The notes under the pieces: generated by a model
The model's input: the letters and a program-made list of their open reading frames with translations, nothing else
The model's database searches: none
What the model was told of the DNA's origin: nothing
Shown: positions 30,378-39,699 of the stretch, piece after piece
Position numbering within the stretch: position 1 is the stretch's first letter
Layout of the letters: every line of letters begins with the position of its first letter
Origin: Lacunisphaera limnophila
GTDB taxonomy: Bacteria; Verrucomicrobiota; Verrucomicrobiia; Opitutales; Opitutaceae
Reading direction: 5' to 3'
Assembly (NCBI RefSeq): GCF_001746835.1
Contig: NZ_CP016094.1
Span: 186,001 to 250,000, forward strand
Length of the DNA: 64,000 nt
Translations under genes and position numbers: made by a program

Positions 30378-30467
30378 GGGGAAGATGGGGGACAATCCCC
30401 GACGAGCAGGTTTCAGGCCGCCTCCGCAATACTTCGCTATTTGCCGGCGATGCGATTACGTGAGCCC

Positions 30468-30788
30468 ATGGACACCGCTCTTCCCGCCGCCCCGCGTCTC
30501 GCCGCCCTCCGCTGTTGGATGCAGGGCCGCCGCGTTTACTTGGAAATCACCGAGCGCCGCCGCATCAGTTTTCCCACGAGCAAATACGACCAGTTGGCCT
30601 ACGCCTCCCAGGTCGAGCTCGAGAAGATCCACCTGCACGACGAGGGCCGCGTCATCCGCTGGGACTCCCTCGACGAGGAGATCCAGGTTGAGGATGTGGC
30701 CAACAGCCGCTATACCCATACCGCACGCTCCGTGCCCTTTGTCACGGCGCTGGCGCCGGAGAAGCCGGCCCCCAAATACACCTTCTGA
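30468..30788 (+). CDS. DUF2442 family protein
   Basis: 106 residues, or 115 if translation begins at 30441; neither start has a clear ribosome-binding site. Recognised by the DUF2442 pattern: GRRVYLEITERRRISFP, then HDEGRVIRWDSLDEEIQVEDV. Many DUF2442 genes sit beside DUF4160 toxin-like partners; none is seen here. Divergent from the cyclic-nucleotide-binding gene and convergent with the small coiled-coil gene. Confidence 0.75.
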   Translation: MDTALPAAPRLAALRCWMQGRRVYLEITERRRISFPTSKYDQLAYASQVELEKIHLHDEGRVIRWDSLDEEIQVEDVANSRYTHTARSVPFVTALAPEKPAPKYTF

Positions 30789-30800
30789 GGCGGCCGCGGC

Positions 30801-31004
30801 TCAGCCGCGGCGCCGTTGCAGCACGCTGATCTCGTCCCGGAGGGTGTTGCCGTCCTGGCGGGCCGTCCGGCGGGCCCGCTTGAAGGCGGCCTCGGACGAC
30901 TTCAGGCCCTCGGTCAGCTCCCCGTTGGCCTTGGTTAGTTGGGCGATGCTGGCGTGGGCCAGCTGGAGCTGCTGTTCGAGTTCTTGGATGCGTTCAACGG
31001 ACAT
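30801..31004 (-). CDS. Small coiled-coil protein
   Basis: 67 residues that form a likely single coiled coil (MSVERIQELEQQLQLAHASI...), with a basic C-terminal end. Heptads with Leu/Ile at a and d positions run through residues 5-60. No known family; could be an SlyX-like or structural protein. Convergent with the DUF2442 gene. Confidence 0.55.
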   Translation of the reverse strand: MSVERIQELEQQLQLAHASIAQLTKANGELTEGLKSSEAAFKRARRTARQDGNTLRDEISVLQRRRG

Positions 31005-31234
31005 GTCCGGTCCCGGTAGCCCCGAACCTTCACATTAGCCAACCCTATATCCTCCGGCGACCGGGCTTTGCCCTCGCGCCCGCGGCGAATCCGCGAATCA
31101 TCACCGTGCGTGGCCCGTATTGGCCGGCAGTCTTATTGGTGGGCCCCCCGCCGAACCCCGGTTCGTTTGGGAGCCCGAAACCCGATTCCCGGGACCGGAC
31201 TGGCGGCGGATCTGACCCGCGCAACAACGATCCC

Positions 31235-31591
31235 ATGGGTTCCAAACTATACGTCGCCAATCTGTCCTACAATGTCACCGAGGCCGAGCTCCGCACCGCC
31301 TTCGAGCCCTTTGGCGGCATCGCCGACATTTTCCTCGCCACCGACCGCGAGACCGGCCGCCCCCGCGGGTTCGGCTTCATCACTTTCAACACCGACGAGG
31401 AAGCCCAGGCCGCCATCGCCAAGATGAACGGCGTCGAGCTCGATGGCCGCGCCCTCACCGTGAACGAGGCCCGGCCGAAGGAGGGTGGTCCCTCCGGTGG
31501 CGGCGGCGGTGGTGGCGGCGGCGGCGGCAAAAATTTCGGCCCCGACCGCCGCGCCGGCGCCTTCCAACAGCGCAACAAAAACCGGCGCTGA
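31235..31591 (+). CDS. RRM-type RNA-binding protein with Gly-rich tail
   Basis: 118 residues: one RNA recognition motif with RNP2 LYVANL (5-10) and RNP1 RGFGFITF (44-51), then a run of eleven Gly and a basic tail (GPDRRAGAFQQRNKNRR). Bacterial RRM proteins of this kind are small, often cold-induced RNA chaperones. The ATG at 31235 starts two residues before RNP2's strand, as is usual. The RRM aromatic residues needed for RNA stacking are present. Confidence 0.9.
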   Translation: MGSKLYVANLSYNVTEAELRTAFEPFGGIADIFLATDRETGRPRGFGFITFNTDEEAQAAIAKMNGVELDGRALTVNEARPKEGGPSGGGGGGGGGGGKNFGPDRRAGAFQQRNKNRR

Positions 31592-31639
31592 GTCCTGCCC
31601 GCCCGGAACCCACCCCGGGCCGGGCGGTCTGAATCGGCC

Positions 31640-32227
31640 ATGATTGCCATCCGCCTGATCCGGCCGGGGCTCTTGCTCACCGGCCTGCTCACCGGCCTGA
31701 CGCTGCCGCTGGCGGCCGCCACGGCCGAAACGGACGCACTCAACGCCCTGCGGCCCGAGGCTCCCCTCACCCTGGACGATCTCCGGCCGCAGCCCCGCGA
31801 GCGCCCGCGACTCCGGGTCAGCGAGGTCCTGACCGACGAAGGGCGCCTGCGCGTGCACGGCGGCCTGTCCTTCACCGTGGGCGGCAGCAGCGGCGGTGGC
31901 AGCTTCCACGGCACCTCAGCCTGGGCGAGCTACTACGACCCGGTCACAGGCATCAGCCTGGCGTTTTCCTACTCCACGTTCTCGGGCGACGGGCTCTACG
32001 ACACCTATCCCCGTTATTTTTCCTCGTACCCCAGCGCCTACCCTTATGCGGGAGCCCTGGACTCTCCCGGAGTGACCGCGGTCAACGTTCCGCGTTACAC
32101 CGCCGCTCCGGTCGACCGCACTGACGCGCCATCGTTCATCCGCAGCGGCGCGAGCGATTCCATCCCCCACCGCTTCCCGGCCGCCGGCGACGACTACGTC
32201 CCGTCCACCCGGAACGCGCGGCGCTGA
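31640..32227 (+). CDS. Secreted protein of unknown function
   Basis: 195 residues with a signal peptide (MIAIRLIRPGLLLTGLLTGLTLPLAAAT). After a charged region (LDDLRPQPRERPRLRVSEV) comes a Gly/Ser-rich strand (LSFTVGGSSGGGSFHGTS) and a Tyr-rich low-complexity part. No recognised domain. 48 bases after the RRM gene and nearly touching the convergent FKBP gene (three bases). Confidence 0.65.
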   Translation: MIAIRLIRPGLLLTGLLTGLTLPLAAATAETDALNALRPEAPLTLDDLRPQPRERPRLRVSEVLTDEGRLRVHGGLSFTVGGSSGGGSFHGTSAWASYYDPVTGISLAFSYSTFSGDGLYDTYPRYFSSYPSAYPYAGALDSPGVTAVNVPRYTAAPVDRTDAPSFIRSGASDSIPHRFPAAGDDYVPSTRNARR

Positions 32228-32230
32228 GCT

Positions 32231-32716
32231 TCATTTTGGCGGCAGGATGGCGATCAGCTCGATGTCGAAGATCAGGCCCGACACCGGCGGGATGTTGCCC
32301 GCCTGCATGCTGCCGTAGCCCAGACTCGGCGGGATGTAGAGGATGGCGCGGCCACCGGGCTTCATGAAACCGAGCCCGTCGGCCATGCCCCGCACCAGCC
32401 GGTCGAGGCCAAACTCCGCCGGCTGGCCCCGCGCGCGCGTATCGTCGAATACCGTCCCGTTCGCCAGTGAGCCCGTGTAGTGCACCCGCACCCGGTCCGA
32501 GAAGGTCGGAGCCGTCCCTTCGCCCGGGACGAGGATCTTGATCCCCAGGCCCGTGCTGCGCCAGTCGACCGCCGGATCCGCCGCGGCCTCGACGCCGAAA
32601 AATTTCTCCCGCTTCACCACGTGATCCGGCTTCACCGGCACCGGCGGCGCGGGTGGCTCCGCCGGCGTGCAAGCCGCGAGGATGAGGGCAAGGGCGGGCA
32701 AGAGGAGGCGCAACAT
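32231..32716 (-). CDS. FKBP-type peptidyl-prolyl isomerase, lipoprotein
   Basis: 161 residues. Lipoprotein signal with LAAC (Cys16) followed by a Pro-rich linker and one complete FKBP domain: VRVHYTGSLANGTVFDDT, GRAILYIPPSLGYGS and LIFDIELIAI. Catalyses cis-trans isomerisation of prolyl bonds in periplasmic proteins. Divergent from the ArsR gene with 92 bases between. Confidence 0.9.
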   Translation of the reverse strand: MLRLLLPALALILAACTPAEPPAPPVPVKPDHVVKREKFFGVEAAADPAVDWRSTGLGIKILVPGEGTAPTFSDRVRVHYTGSLANGTVFDDTRARGQPAEFGLDRLVRGMADGLGFMKPGGRAILYIPPSLGYGSMQAGNIPPVSGLIFDIELIAILPPK

Positions 32717-32770
32717 GCCCCCAACCTAACGCCGCCCCCGATCGAGCCAAGGGGAGAAATATAGATTTAG

Positions 32771-32806
32771 TACTTGCTTAATTAAGTTTTGCCTTAATCT
32801 TAATCG
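32771..32806 (+). promoter_or_regulatory. AT-rich probable ArsR operator/promoter
   Basis: In front of the ArsR start codon lies an AT-rich stretch unlike its surroundings, with a perfect palindrome CTTAATTAAG (32777-32786) and direct CTTAAT repeats. ArsR repressors usually bind such imperfect AT-rich palindromes near their own promoter. Role inferred from position. Confidence 0.45.
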
Positions 32807-32808
32807 AC

Positions 32809-33150
32809 ATGCTCAGCCTGCCCGCCCTCGCCGACCCCACCCGCCGCCGCATCGTCGAACTGCTCGCGCAACGCGACCGCACCACCGGCGAGTTGGTGGA
32901 CGAGTTTGACGTCAGCGCGCCGGCCATTTCCCAGCACCTGAACGTGCTCCGCGAGGCCGGGCTCGTGATCACCCGCGCCGAGGGCCAGACCCGCATCCAG
33001 TCCCTCAACCCGGCCGGCCTCGACGAGGTCGGGGCCTGGCTGGAAAAGACCCGCGCCTTCTGGTCCGGCCGCCTCGACGCCCTCGAGCGCGAGCTGCGCG
33101 CCGAGGACGCCCGCGCCGCCCAGGCCGCCAAGCGGAAAAAGAATTCATGA
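32809..33150 (+). CDS. ArsR-family winged-helix transcriptional regulator
   Basis: 113 residues of ArsR type: LADPTRRRIVELLAQRDRTTG, recognition helix VSAPAISQHLNVLREAGLV and wing EGQTRIQSLNP. No Cys metal-binding site, so it belongs to the non-metal group usually paired with AHSA1 proteins. Its stop overlaps the start of the AHSA1 gene (ATGA), showing translational coupling. Confidence 0.9.
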   Translation: MLSLPALADPTRRRIVELLAQRDRTTGELVDEFDVSAPAISQHLNVLREAGLVITRAEGQTRIQSLNPAGLDEVGAWLEKTRAFWSGRLDALERELRAEDARAAQAAKRKKNS

Positions 33151-33692
33151 ATACCAACGATCCCTACGGCACCTTCCACGGACGGGCGGAAGTCCGCCTG
33201 GTGCGCACCCTGCCCGGCCCCATCGAACGCATCTGGGAATACCTCACCGATCCGGCCAAGCGCGCGCGCTGGTTCGCCGGCGGCGTCTGCGAGCCGAGGG
33301 CCGGCGGCAAGAACGACCTCGTCTTCCAGCACAAGCACCTGTCGCCGCACGAGGAACCGCCGGAGCAATACAAGCAGATGAATGACGAGGGCTTCAGGAT
33401 GCCGTCGACCATCCTGCGCTGTGAGCCGCCGCGCCTGTTGAGCTACACGTTCGACGACGAGTCCGACGTCACCTTCGAGCTTACGCCGCAGGGCGCGGAG
33501 GTCCTCCTTGTCCTGACCCATCGCGCCCGCGGCTCCGACATTCCCTCCATCCCCGGTTACGCGAGCGGCTGGCACACCCATTTCGACCTGCTCCGCGCCC
33601 TGCTCGAGGGCCAGACTCCCCCGCCCTTCTGGGCCACGCACCGGCGGCTCAAGGAGGAATACCTCCGGCTCTACGCCAGTGTGACACCGTAA
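33147..33692 (+). CDS. AHSA1/SRPBCC-family protein
   Basis: 181 residues with the AHSA1-type START fold: RLVRTLPGPIERIWEYLTDPAKRARWFAGG and a C-terminal GWHTHFDLLRALLEGQ. Likely binds a hydrophobic ligand. Overlaps the ArsR gene by four bases; this ArsR-AHSA1 pairing is common and is often followed by a DUF899 gene, as here. Specific substrate unknown. Confidence 0.88.
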   Translation: MNTNDPYGTFHGRAEVRLVRTLPGPIERIWEYLTDPAKRARWFAGGVCEPRAGGKNDLVFQHKHLSPHEEPPEQYKQMNDEGFRMPSTILRCEPPRLLSYTFDDESDVTFELTPQGAEVLLVLTHRARGSDIPSIPGYASGWHTHFDLLRALLEGQTPPPFWATHRRLKEEYLRLYASVTP

Positions 33693-33783
33693 CCCGGCCC
33701 GCCCGCCCGGCTTCCCATCCGATGCCTCCCGGCATCCCGGGCGGAGCTTTGCCCACCCCTTTCCTTCCCACCCAAATCCAACC

Positions 33784-34620
33784 ATGAAATCCACCGCCTC
33801 CGACCAGACTCCCCTCGCCGCTCCCAGCCAGAAGTGGCTCGACGCCCAGCACGAACTCGCCCGCCAGGCCGACGCTACCCCGCCGCCTGCCTCCGCTTTC
33901 ACCCACCCGACCGTCGTGACGCCCGCCGACTGGCTCGAGGCCCGGCGGGAGCTGCTCTGCCTGGAAAAGGAATTCACCCGCCAGCGTGATGCCCTCGCCG
34001 CCCGCCAACGCGCGCTGCCCTGGGTCAAGGTCGCCAAGCCTTACGCCTTTGCCGGCCCGGCCGGCCGCGTTTCGCTGCCCGACCTCTTCGCGGGTCGCAG
34101 CCAGTTGATCGTCCAGCACTTCATGTTCGGCCCCGGCTGGGAGGAGGGCTGCAAGAGCTGCTCGTTTATGCTGGATCACCTCAACCCGGTCACCGTGCAC
34201 CTGCAGGCGCGCGATGTGGCCTTCGCCGTCATCTCCCATGCCCCGCTACAGGAAATCCTGCCTTTCCAGCGGCGGATGGGTTGGACGGTCAACTGGGTCT
34301 CCGCCCACGGCACGGACTTCAACGCCGACTTCCATGTGTCGTTCCCGGCCGAGGCCGTGGCCCGGGGCAAGGTGGACTACAACTACTCCCTGCAGGAGGT
34401 GCCGAACCAAGAGCTGCCCGGGATCAGTGTATTCACGCGGGGCGGTGATGGCGCGATCTACCACACCTATTCCACCTATGGCCGCGGCGTCGAGCTGGTC
34501 ATGACCACCTACGACCTCCTTGACCTCGTGCCCCGCGGCCGCGACGAGGCCGGCCTCGACTACGGCATGGCCTGGGTCCGGCATCACGACCGTTACGACC
34601 ATGCGACGCCGGCTCAGTGA
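33784..34620 (+). CDS. DUF899 thioredoxin-like protein
   Basis: 278 residues of the DUF899 family: VTPADWLEARRELLCLEKEFTRQRD at the start, then a thioredoxin-like region FMFGPGWEEGCKSCSFMLDHL with a CxxC pair, and a C-terminal GLDYGMAWVRHHDRYD. The family is related to peroxiredoxins but its activity is not established. Probably the third gene of the ArsR-AHSA1 transcript (91 bases after). Confidence 0.88.
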   Translation: MKSTASDQTPLAAPSQKWLDAQHELARQADATPPPASAFTHPTVVTPADWLEARRELLCLEKEFTRQRDALAARQRALPWVKVAKPYAFAGPAGRVSLPDLFAGRSQLIVQHFMFGPGWEEGCKSCSFMLDHLNPVTVHLQARDVAFAVISHAPLQEILPFQRRMGWTVNWVSAHGTDFNADFHVSFPAEAVARGKVDYNYSLQEVPNQELPGISVFTRGGDGAIYHTYSTYGRGVELVMTTYDLLDLVPRGRDEAGLDYGMAWVRHHDRYDHATPAQ

Positions 34621-34882
34621 ATTCCTCCGCGGCCCCTGGCGACGGCGGGCGGGTGCCGCCCTGCTCGTGGCGGCGGCCCCGAAGTGCCTCCTGTGCGCGG
34701 CCGCCTACGCCGGGCTCGGCACTGCCGCCGGGCTCGGCGGTCCCGAGCTCTGCGGCCCGCCCGCCACTCCCCTCACTCCCTGGATCGCCCTGCTCGGTCT
34801 GGCCGGCGCCACTGGCCTGCTCATCCGGCATCGTTCGCGCCCACCTGACCCTCCGGCATCCGAATCGGACAATATCTGCTGA
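34601..34882 (+). CDS. Small membrane protein with CxxC motif
   Basis: 93 residues. Starts at the ATG at 34601, overlapping the DUF899 gene by 20 bases in another frame. Two hydrophobic segments (ALLVAAAPKCLLCAAAYAG and TPWIALLGLAGATGLLIR) flank a Gly-rich loop with a further Cys; PKCLLC resembles the metal-binding CxxC of MerC-like small transporters. Function unknown, but the overlap suggests co-expression with DUF899. Confidence 0.65.
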   Translation: MRRRLSEFLRGPWRRRAGAALLVAAAPKCLLCAAAYAGLGTAAGLGGPELCGPPATPLTPWIALLGLAGATGLLIRHRSRPPDPPASESDNIC

Positions 34883-35018
34883 GTCGTCGCGATTTCACAT
34901 CCATACAATTGCCTGTCATGTAGTTGTGCCACAAACAGGGTAATACCACCCAGCAGCCTGGCTGATAAACCGTTGGGCACGATCAAGTCAGCCGGCTTCG
35001 GTGCCGTTATGAATCGTT

Positions 35019-35861
35019 ATGCTGTCTGCCCAAGTCTCGCCCACCGAACTGATCGAGGCGGCCCGGGAACTCCCCGGTGCCCCGCGCCTGCTCATCGAGC
35101 TGGGCATGCTGATCCATGACCCCGGCACCGACGCCCGCGATGTCACCGATCTGCTGAAGCAGGATCCCGCGCTCGCCGCGCGCCTCATCCGCATGGCCAA
35201 CAGCGCGGTCTATGCCCGGTCCGAACCCGTGTCCTCCACCGAGGGTGCGGTGAGCTGCATCGGCTTCGAGGAAGTGCACCGCCTCGTCGGCGCCCTCGCC
35301 GCCACCCAGCTCGCCGAGCAGCGGCTCGACCTCCACGGCATCGACGGCGCCCGCCTGCGCAAGATCTCCCTTTTCACCGCCGTTCTCATGGAGGAACTCG
35401 CAACGCCCGCCGGCGAAAGCCGCCGCCGCTGCTACACCGTGGGACTGCTGCGCTCCGTCGGCATGATGGCCCTCGAGATCATCGGCCGCCGCCACGGCCG
35501 CGTCCCCCCCTTCAACCCCGGCAGCGGCCAGCCCGTCCACGAATGGGAAAAATGCCACTGGGGCATCGATAACTGCGAGGCCGCCGAGATCATCCTCAAG
35601 GACTGGCGCCTGCCCCACGAAACGGTCATCGCCATCCGCCACCATTACCTGCCCGACGGTTACCACAACCCCATCATCCACCTGCTCGCGCTCGCCGCCG
35701 GCTCCGCGGCGGACCGCTACCAGGGCATCGCGGGCGAGGAAAACTACTGGCGGTCCACGCCGGAAAATTTTCGCAAGGCCGGCCTGCCGATGCGGGATTT
35801 CCAGCTCGCCTCCGAGAAGGCCCAGCAGACGTTCCAGCGCCTCGAGGCCGCGCTGGCCTGA
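35019..35861 (+). CDS. HDOD-domain signalling protein
   Basis: 280 residues, almost entirely one HDOD domain (LPGAPRLLIELGMLIHDPGTDA; DVTDLLKQDPALAARLIRMANSA; CIGFEEVHRLVGALAA). HDOD domains resemble HD phosphohydrolases but lack the metal site and are used in signalling. No receiver or GGDEF partner is fused. Confidence 0.88.
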   Translation: MLSAQVSPTELIEAARELPGAPRLLIELGMLIHDPGTDARDVTDLLKQDPALAARLIRMANSAVYARSEPVSSTEGAVSCIGFEEVHRLVGALAATQLAEQRLDLHGIDGARLRKISLFTAVLMEELATPAGESRRRCYTVGLLRSVGMMALEIIGRRHGRVPPFNPGSGQPVHEWEKCHWGIDNCEAAEIILKDWRLPHETVIAIRHHYLPDGYHNPIIHLLALAAGSAADRYQGIAGEENYWRSTPENFRKAGLPMRDFQLASEKAQQTFQRLEAALA

Positions 35862-35940
35862 GGCGGCCACCCGCCCGCTCGTCCGGAAGCTTGCGGCCGG
35901 ATTGAGGTTTTTTGCGCGAGCGCATCCCCGCCCGAACCGC

Positions 35941-38364
35941 TCAGGGCACCTGCACTGTCTGCGCGCCCGCCCGCAGCGCCACGGTCTTCCCGTCCCACAA
36001 AAATTCCCCCGTCACCCCCTCCGGCAAGGTGACTTCCGCCTGCAGGCCGGCCCCAGCCCGACGCAGGCTCACGGCAATCTCCCCGCGCGGATGCGGGATC
36101 GTCGCCGCCGCTTCCTGCAGGTGTCCCAGGTGGGGCGCGATGCGTACGGTGGCAAAGCCAGGTGACGCCGGTTCGACGCCCACGACCGTCGCGAGAAATT
36201 CATAGACCGGCGAGGCGCTCCACGCATGGCAGTCCGAGCGCGTCGGATCGGGTTTTTCCGCAAAGGTCGTCAGGCCCCGCGCCAGCATGGCGTGCCACTG
36301 CCCCAGGCCGGCGAGATAGCGGTCACCCAACCCGGCTTCCTTCAGCGCCCGCAACAGGTAGAACCGGAAATAAGTGGTGGCCTGCACGAGCGATTTATCG
36401 TCCGCCACCCGCCCGATCAACTCGCCGGCCGCCTCCGCCGTCACGGCGCCGGCCAGCACGGCAAAGACATTGGCGTGCTGGCTGTAGGTCTGTTTCGCGG
36501 GCGTGTCGGCATACACCCGGCGCACCGGATCCCAGCAGTGCTGGTTGACGGCGGCCCGCAGGCCCGTCGCAACCTGCTCATAATGCGTCGCCAACTCCGG
36601 CCGGCCCAGCGACCGGCAGAGCTCTGCCGCCCGCCGCAATGTGCCGGCGTATTGCAGGGTCACGATGCTCGAGCCGCCGGTGTGCGCGCCCGGCGCCTCG
36701 CCGCCGATGCCCAGGCCGCTGTTCCAGGCCCATTCATCCGCCCAATCCACGAACGTCCAGTAAGGCACCGGCCCGACCAGGCCGGTCGCGGGATCGATCT
36801 TCGCCTCGAACCACGCGAGCACCGCCTGCAGGCCGGTCAGCCGCGCGCGGAGAAAGGCGTCGTCACTGCGGTGCCGCCAGTAGTCGTGCAGCATGTCCAC
36901 CCAGAACAAAGAAAAGGTATTGATCAGCTGCGGGCTGTACGACGGGTAACGGCTCTGCGTGAGCCCCTCGGGAATCCGCGAGCGGTCATAAAGCTCGAGG
37001 GCGTTGCGCATCAGCCGGTCGTCGCCGGACACATACAGCGAGATGAGCGCCTGGATGCGGGTGTCACCGACGTACTGCAGTTGCTCGTAGTACGGACAGT
37101 CCACGTAGGTGTCGATCGCGCACAGCCGCGCGGTGCGCCAGCCGACCGTCCAGATGCGGGCCAACTCGGGATCATCGCTGCGGAAGGTCGCGTTCTCCTT
37201 GAACGGGTAACCGGTGAACACGCCGCTCAGATCCTCGATCACCAGCGGCTCGGTCCCGGTCGTGATGTCGAGCTGCACATACCGGTAGGTACGAAAGTCC
37301 ATCGGCGCAAACAACCGCCGCGCCCCGCCGTCCGGCCGGAACTGGTCCCCCAGACCGAGCATCACGCGGCCCTCGTGCTCGTCGCGGTGACCTTTCTGTT
37401 TTTTCGCGTCGAACAGCCCCTCGGCGTAACGCAGGGTCACGGTCGCACCGCGGCCGCCGCTGACCGTGAGCTGCGGAAACGAGTTGGTCAGATGCCCCTG
37501 GTCGAGCAGCACCGCGGCCGTCGTCCCCGCCGGCACCGTCAGCGGTCCGGTCCCGGCCAGAAAATCCGCCGGCACCGTCACCCCGGTCGCGCGCACCACT
37601 CGCGCCAGCCGCTCGGGGGTTTCCTCCAACAGCGGGATCGAGCGCGGCTTGAGCCAGTAATCCACGTCCGTGCCCCACCCGTGCGGCAGCCCCGGACCCA
37701 GCAGTCGCGGCGCGCTCCAGGCGCTGGCCTCAAAACCGGCCTGCTCCCAGCCCCAGGGATGGCGCGCCGCCTCGAAGCGGTCGCCCGGCCCCACCACCAC
37801 GAAGGTGTGTAAGTCATCCCGGTCCGCCCGAAAGGGGGCGTACGCCTCGGCCCGCGTTACTTTCCAGTCCGGCCCGGTGTCCGCGGCGCGTTCCGCCGCC
37901 GTGTCGCCCTGCAGCAGGAACGCCGTGCGCAGCCCCATGCTGGCATAGGGGGCGAGGTCGCCATAACCGACCAGCCGCACCGCCAGCACGTTGGTCCCCG
38001 CCGTAAGCCACGGAGCCAGGTCGTAACTCTCATAACGCCACTCGGCGGGATCACTCGCCTGCGGCCCGTAACCCACCGGCCGGCCGTTGACCCACAGCCG
38101 GTAGCGGGCATCGCCCGTCACGTGCACGACGAATCGCGCGGGCTTCGCCGCCAGCGTGAGCTCCCGCCGAAAAAGGTAGACGCCATATTCGGCCTTGGGC
38201 GCAGCCGGATGCGTGATCCAGCGCGCGGACCAGCGCTGCGCCAACAGCTCCGGCGCCGGGACCGGCAGACCGCTGGCGGTGCCGCGGGCGCTCGCGCTGC
38301 CCGGAAGTGAAACGACGCCAAGCAGGACAATCGCGCCGAGGCGGCGCAGGCAGCGGGGTAGCAT
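35941..38364 (-). CDS. Secreted alpha-L-rhamnosidase-like glycosidase (GH78)
   Basis: 807 residues from the ATG at 38364 (a GTG at 38382 would add six). Signal peptide ending at SASARG; then N-terminal beta domains with the GH78-type substrate-binding folds (WVNGRPVGYGPQASDPAEWRYESYDL), a middle jelly-roll and the alpha/alpha-barrel with DCPYYEQLQYVGDTRIQ, equivalent to the DCP...GD catalytic-acid region. Probably removes terminal rhamnose from plant or algal glycans in the periplasm. Nearest neighbours are not polysaccharide genes. Confidence 0.85.
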   Translation of the reverse strand: MLPRCLRRLGAIVLLGVVSLPGSASARGTASGLPVPAPELLAQRWSARWITHPAAPKAEYGVYLFRRELTLAAKPARFVVHVTGDARYRLWVNGRPVGYGPQASDPAEWRYESYDLAPWLTAGTNVLAVRLVGYGDLAPYASMGLRTAFLLQGDTAAERAADTGPDWKVTRAEAYAPFRADRDDLHTFVVVGPGDRFEAARHPWGWEQAGFEASAWSAPRLLGPGLPHGWGTDVDYWLKPRSIPLLEETPERLARVVRATGVTVPADFLAGTGPLTVPAGTTAAVLLDQGHLTNSFPQLTVSGGRGATVTLRYAEGLFDAKKQKGHRDEHEGRVMLGLGDQFRPDGGARRLFAPMDFRTYRYVQLDITTGTEPLVIEDLSGVFTGYPFKENATFRSDDPELARIWTVGWRTARLCAIDTYVDCPYYEQLQYVGDTRIQALISLYVSGDDRLMRNALELYDRSRIPEGLTQSRYPSYSPQLINTFSLFWVDMLHDYWRHRSDDAFLRARLTGLQAVLAWFEAKIDPATGLVGPVPYWTFVDWADEWAWNSGLGIGGEAPGAHTGGSSIVTLQYAGTLRRAAELCRSLGRPELATHYEQVATGLRAAVNQHCWDPVRRVYADTPAKQTYSQHANVFAVLAGAVTAEAAGELIGRVADDKSLVQATTYFRFYLLRALKEAGLGDRYLAGLGQWHAMLARGLTTFAEKPDPTRSDCHAWSASPVYEFLATVVGVEPASPGFATVRIAPHLGHLQEAAATIPHPRGEIAVSLRRAGAGLQAEVTLPEGVTGEFLWDGKTVALRAGAQTVQVP

Positions 38365-38486
38365 GCCCCGTGATGACAGCACCGGCGGGCGGTGACAAGC
38401 CCGCCCGCGGCGGATTCCGGCTCGTCAGCCGCCTCCCCGATGGGCTAGATCGTGTCAACCCACCCACCCCAACCAAGGAACTTCCC

Positions 38487-38852
38487 ATGCCCCGCTACAT
38501 CGATGGTTTCGTACTCCCGCTGAAAAAGAAGAATCTCGCGGCCTACCGCCGCATCGCCGCCAAGGCCGGCAAGATCTGGAAGAAGTACGGCGCGCTCGAT
38601 TACGTCGAGGCCGTCGGCGACGACCTCAAGATCCCGGGCATGGAAACGTCGTTCCCCGGCCTGGCGAAGAGCAAGCCCGGCGAGACGGTGGTGTTCTCGT
38701 TCATCACCTATAAATCGCGGGCTGACCGCGACCGCGTGACCAAGCGGATCATGCAGGACCCCGAGATCATGAAAATCTGCGACCCTAAAAAGTCCCCCTT
38801 CGACTTCCAGCGCATGGCCTACGGCGGCTTCAAAGCCATCGTCGAGTTATGA
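38487..38852 (+). CDS. DUF1428 family protein
   Basis: 121 residues of the DUF1428 (YbaA-like) family: YIDGFVLPLKKKNLAAYRRIA, LDYVEAVGDDL and a C-terminal FDFQRMAYGGFKAIVEL. A ferredoxin-like dimeric alpha/beta barrel; no enzymatic function established. The stop overlaps the start of the next gene (ATGA). Confidence 0.88.
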   Translation: MPRYIDGFVLPLKKKNLAAYRRIAAKAGKIWKKYGALDYVEAVGDDLKIPGMETSFPGLAKSKPGETVVFSFITYKSRADRDRVTKRIMQDPEIMKICDPKKSPFDFQRMAYGGFKAIVEL

Positions 38853-39685
38853 AACGGTTAATCCTGCTGCTCGGCCTGGTCGCGGTCCTGCCCGCCGCTG
38901 CCGCGCCCCTCGTGCTCAAGGTGATGACCTACAACCTGCGCTACGCGAGCACCCAGTCTCCTCACGCCTGGCCCGACCGCCGGCCCGTCATGCGCGACCT
39001 TCTCGCCCGCGAGGCCCCCGACGTCATCGGCACGCAGGAGGGATTGTATGGCCAGCTGCGCGACCTCGCGGCCGACCTGCCGGACTACGAGTGGATCGGC
39101 CTCGGCCGCGCCGGTGGCAGCGCGGATGAGTTCACGGCAATCTTCTTCCGCCGCGATCGTTTCGAACCCGTCGCCTTCGACCACTTCTGGCTCTCCGACA
39201 CCCCGCAGGTCATCGGCTCGATCACCTGGGGCCCGAAATACCGCCGTATGGCGAGCTGGGTGCGCCTGCGCGACAAGGCCACCGGCCGGGAATTCGAGGT
39301 CTGGAACACGCACTTCGACCACGAGGTGGAAGTGGCCCGGCAAAAATCCGCCGCGCTCATCCGCGACCGCCTCGCCCAGGTTGACGCCGCCACGCCGCTG
39401 GTGCTCGTCGGCGATTTCAACTGCACCGCCGGTGCCAGCCGCGCCCACGAGATCCTGACCCGCGAGGCCGGTCTCACGGACACCTGGGACGCCGCCCCCG
39501 CGCGCGCCAACGCGGACCTGAATACCTTCAACGGCTTCAACCCGCCCGCCCACGCCGGCGAACGCATCGACTGGATCCTTGCCCGCCGCCCCGCCGCCGT
39601 GGAGGCCGCCGGCATCGTCGACTACACCGGCCTCCCGCAGTTCCCGAGCGACCACTTCCCCGTGACCGCCACCGTGCGCTTCTAA
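38849..39685 (+). CDS. Secreted endonuclease/exonuclease/phosphatase-family protein
   Basis: 278 residues. Signal peptide MKRLILLLGLVAVLPAAAAP, then the EEP fold: TYNLRYAS, IGTQEG (metal Glu), FEVWNTHFDHE (catalytic His), LVGDFNCTAG and the final SDHFPVTATV. All metal and catalytic residues are present, so it is probably active on phosphodiesters or sugar phosphates. Translationally coupled to DUF1428. Confidence 0.88.
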   Translation: MKRLILLLGLVAVLPAAAAPLVLKVMTYNLRYASTQSPHAWPDRRPVMRDLLAREAPDVIGTQEGLYGQLRDLAADLPDYEWIGLGRAGGSADEFTAIFFRRDRFEPVAFDHFWLSDTPQVIGSITWGPKYRRMASWVRLRDKATGREFEVWNTHFDHEVEVARQKSAALIRDRLAQVDAATPLVLVGDFNCTAGASRAHEILTREAGLTDTWDAAPARANADLNTFNGFNPPAHAGERIDWILARRPAAVEAAGIVDYTGLPQFPSDHFPVTATVRF

Positions 39686-39699
39686 GACACCCGCCGTTT

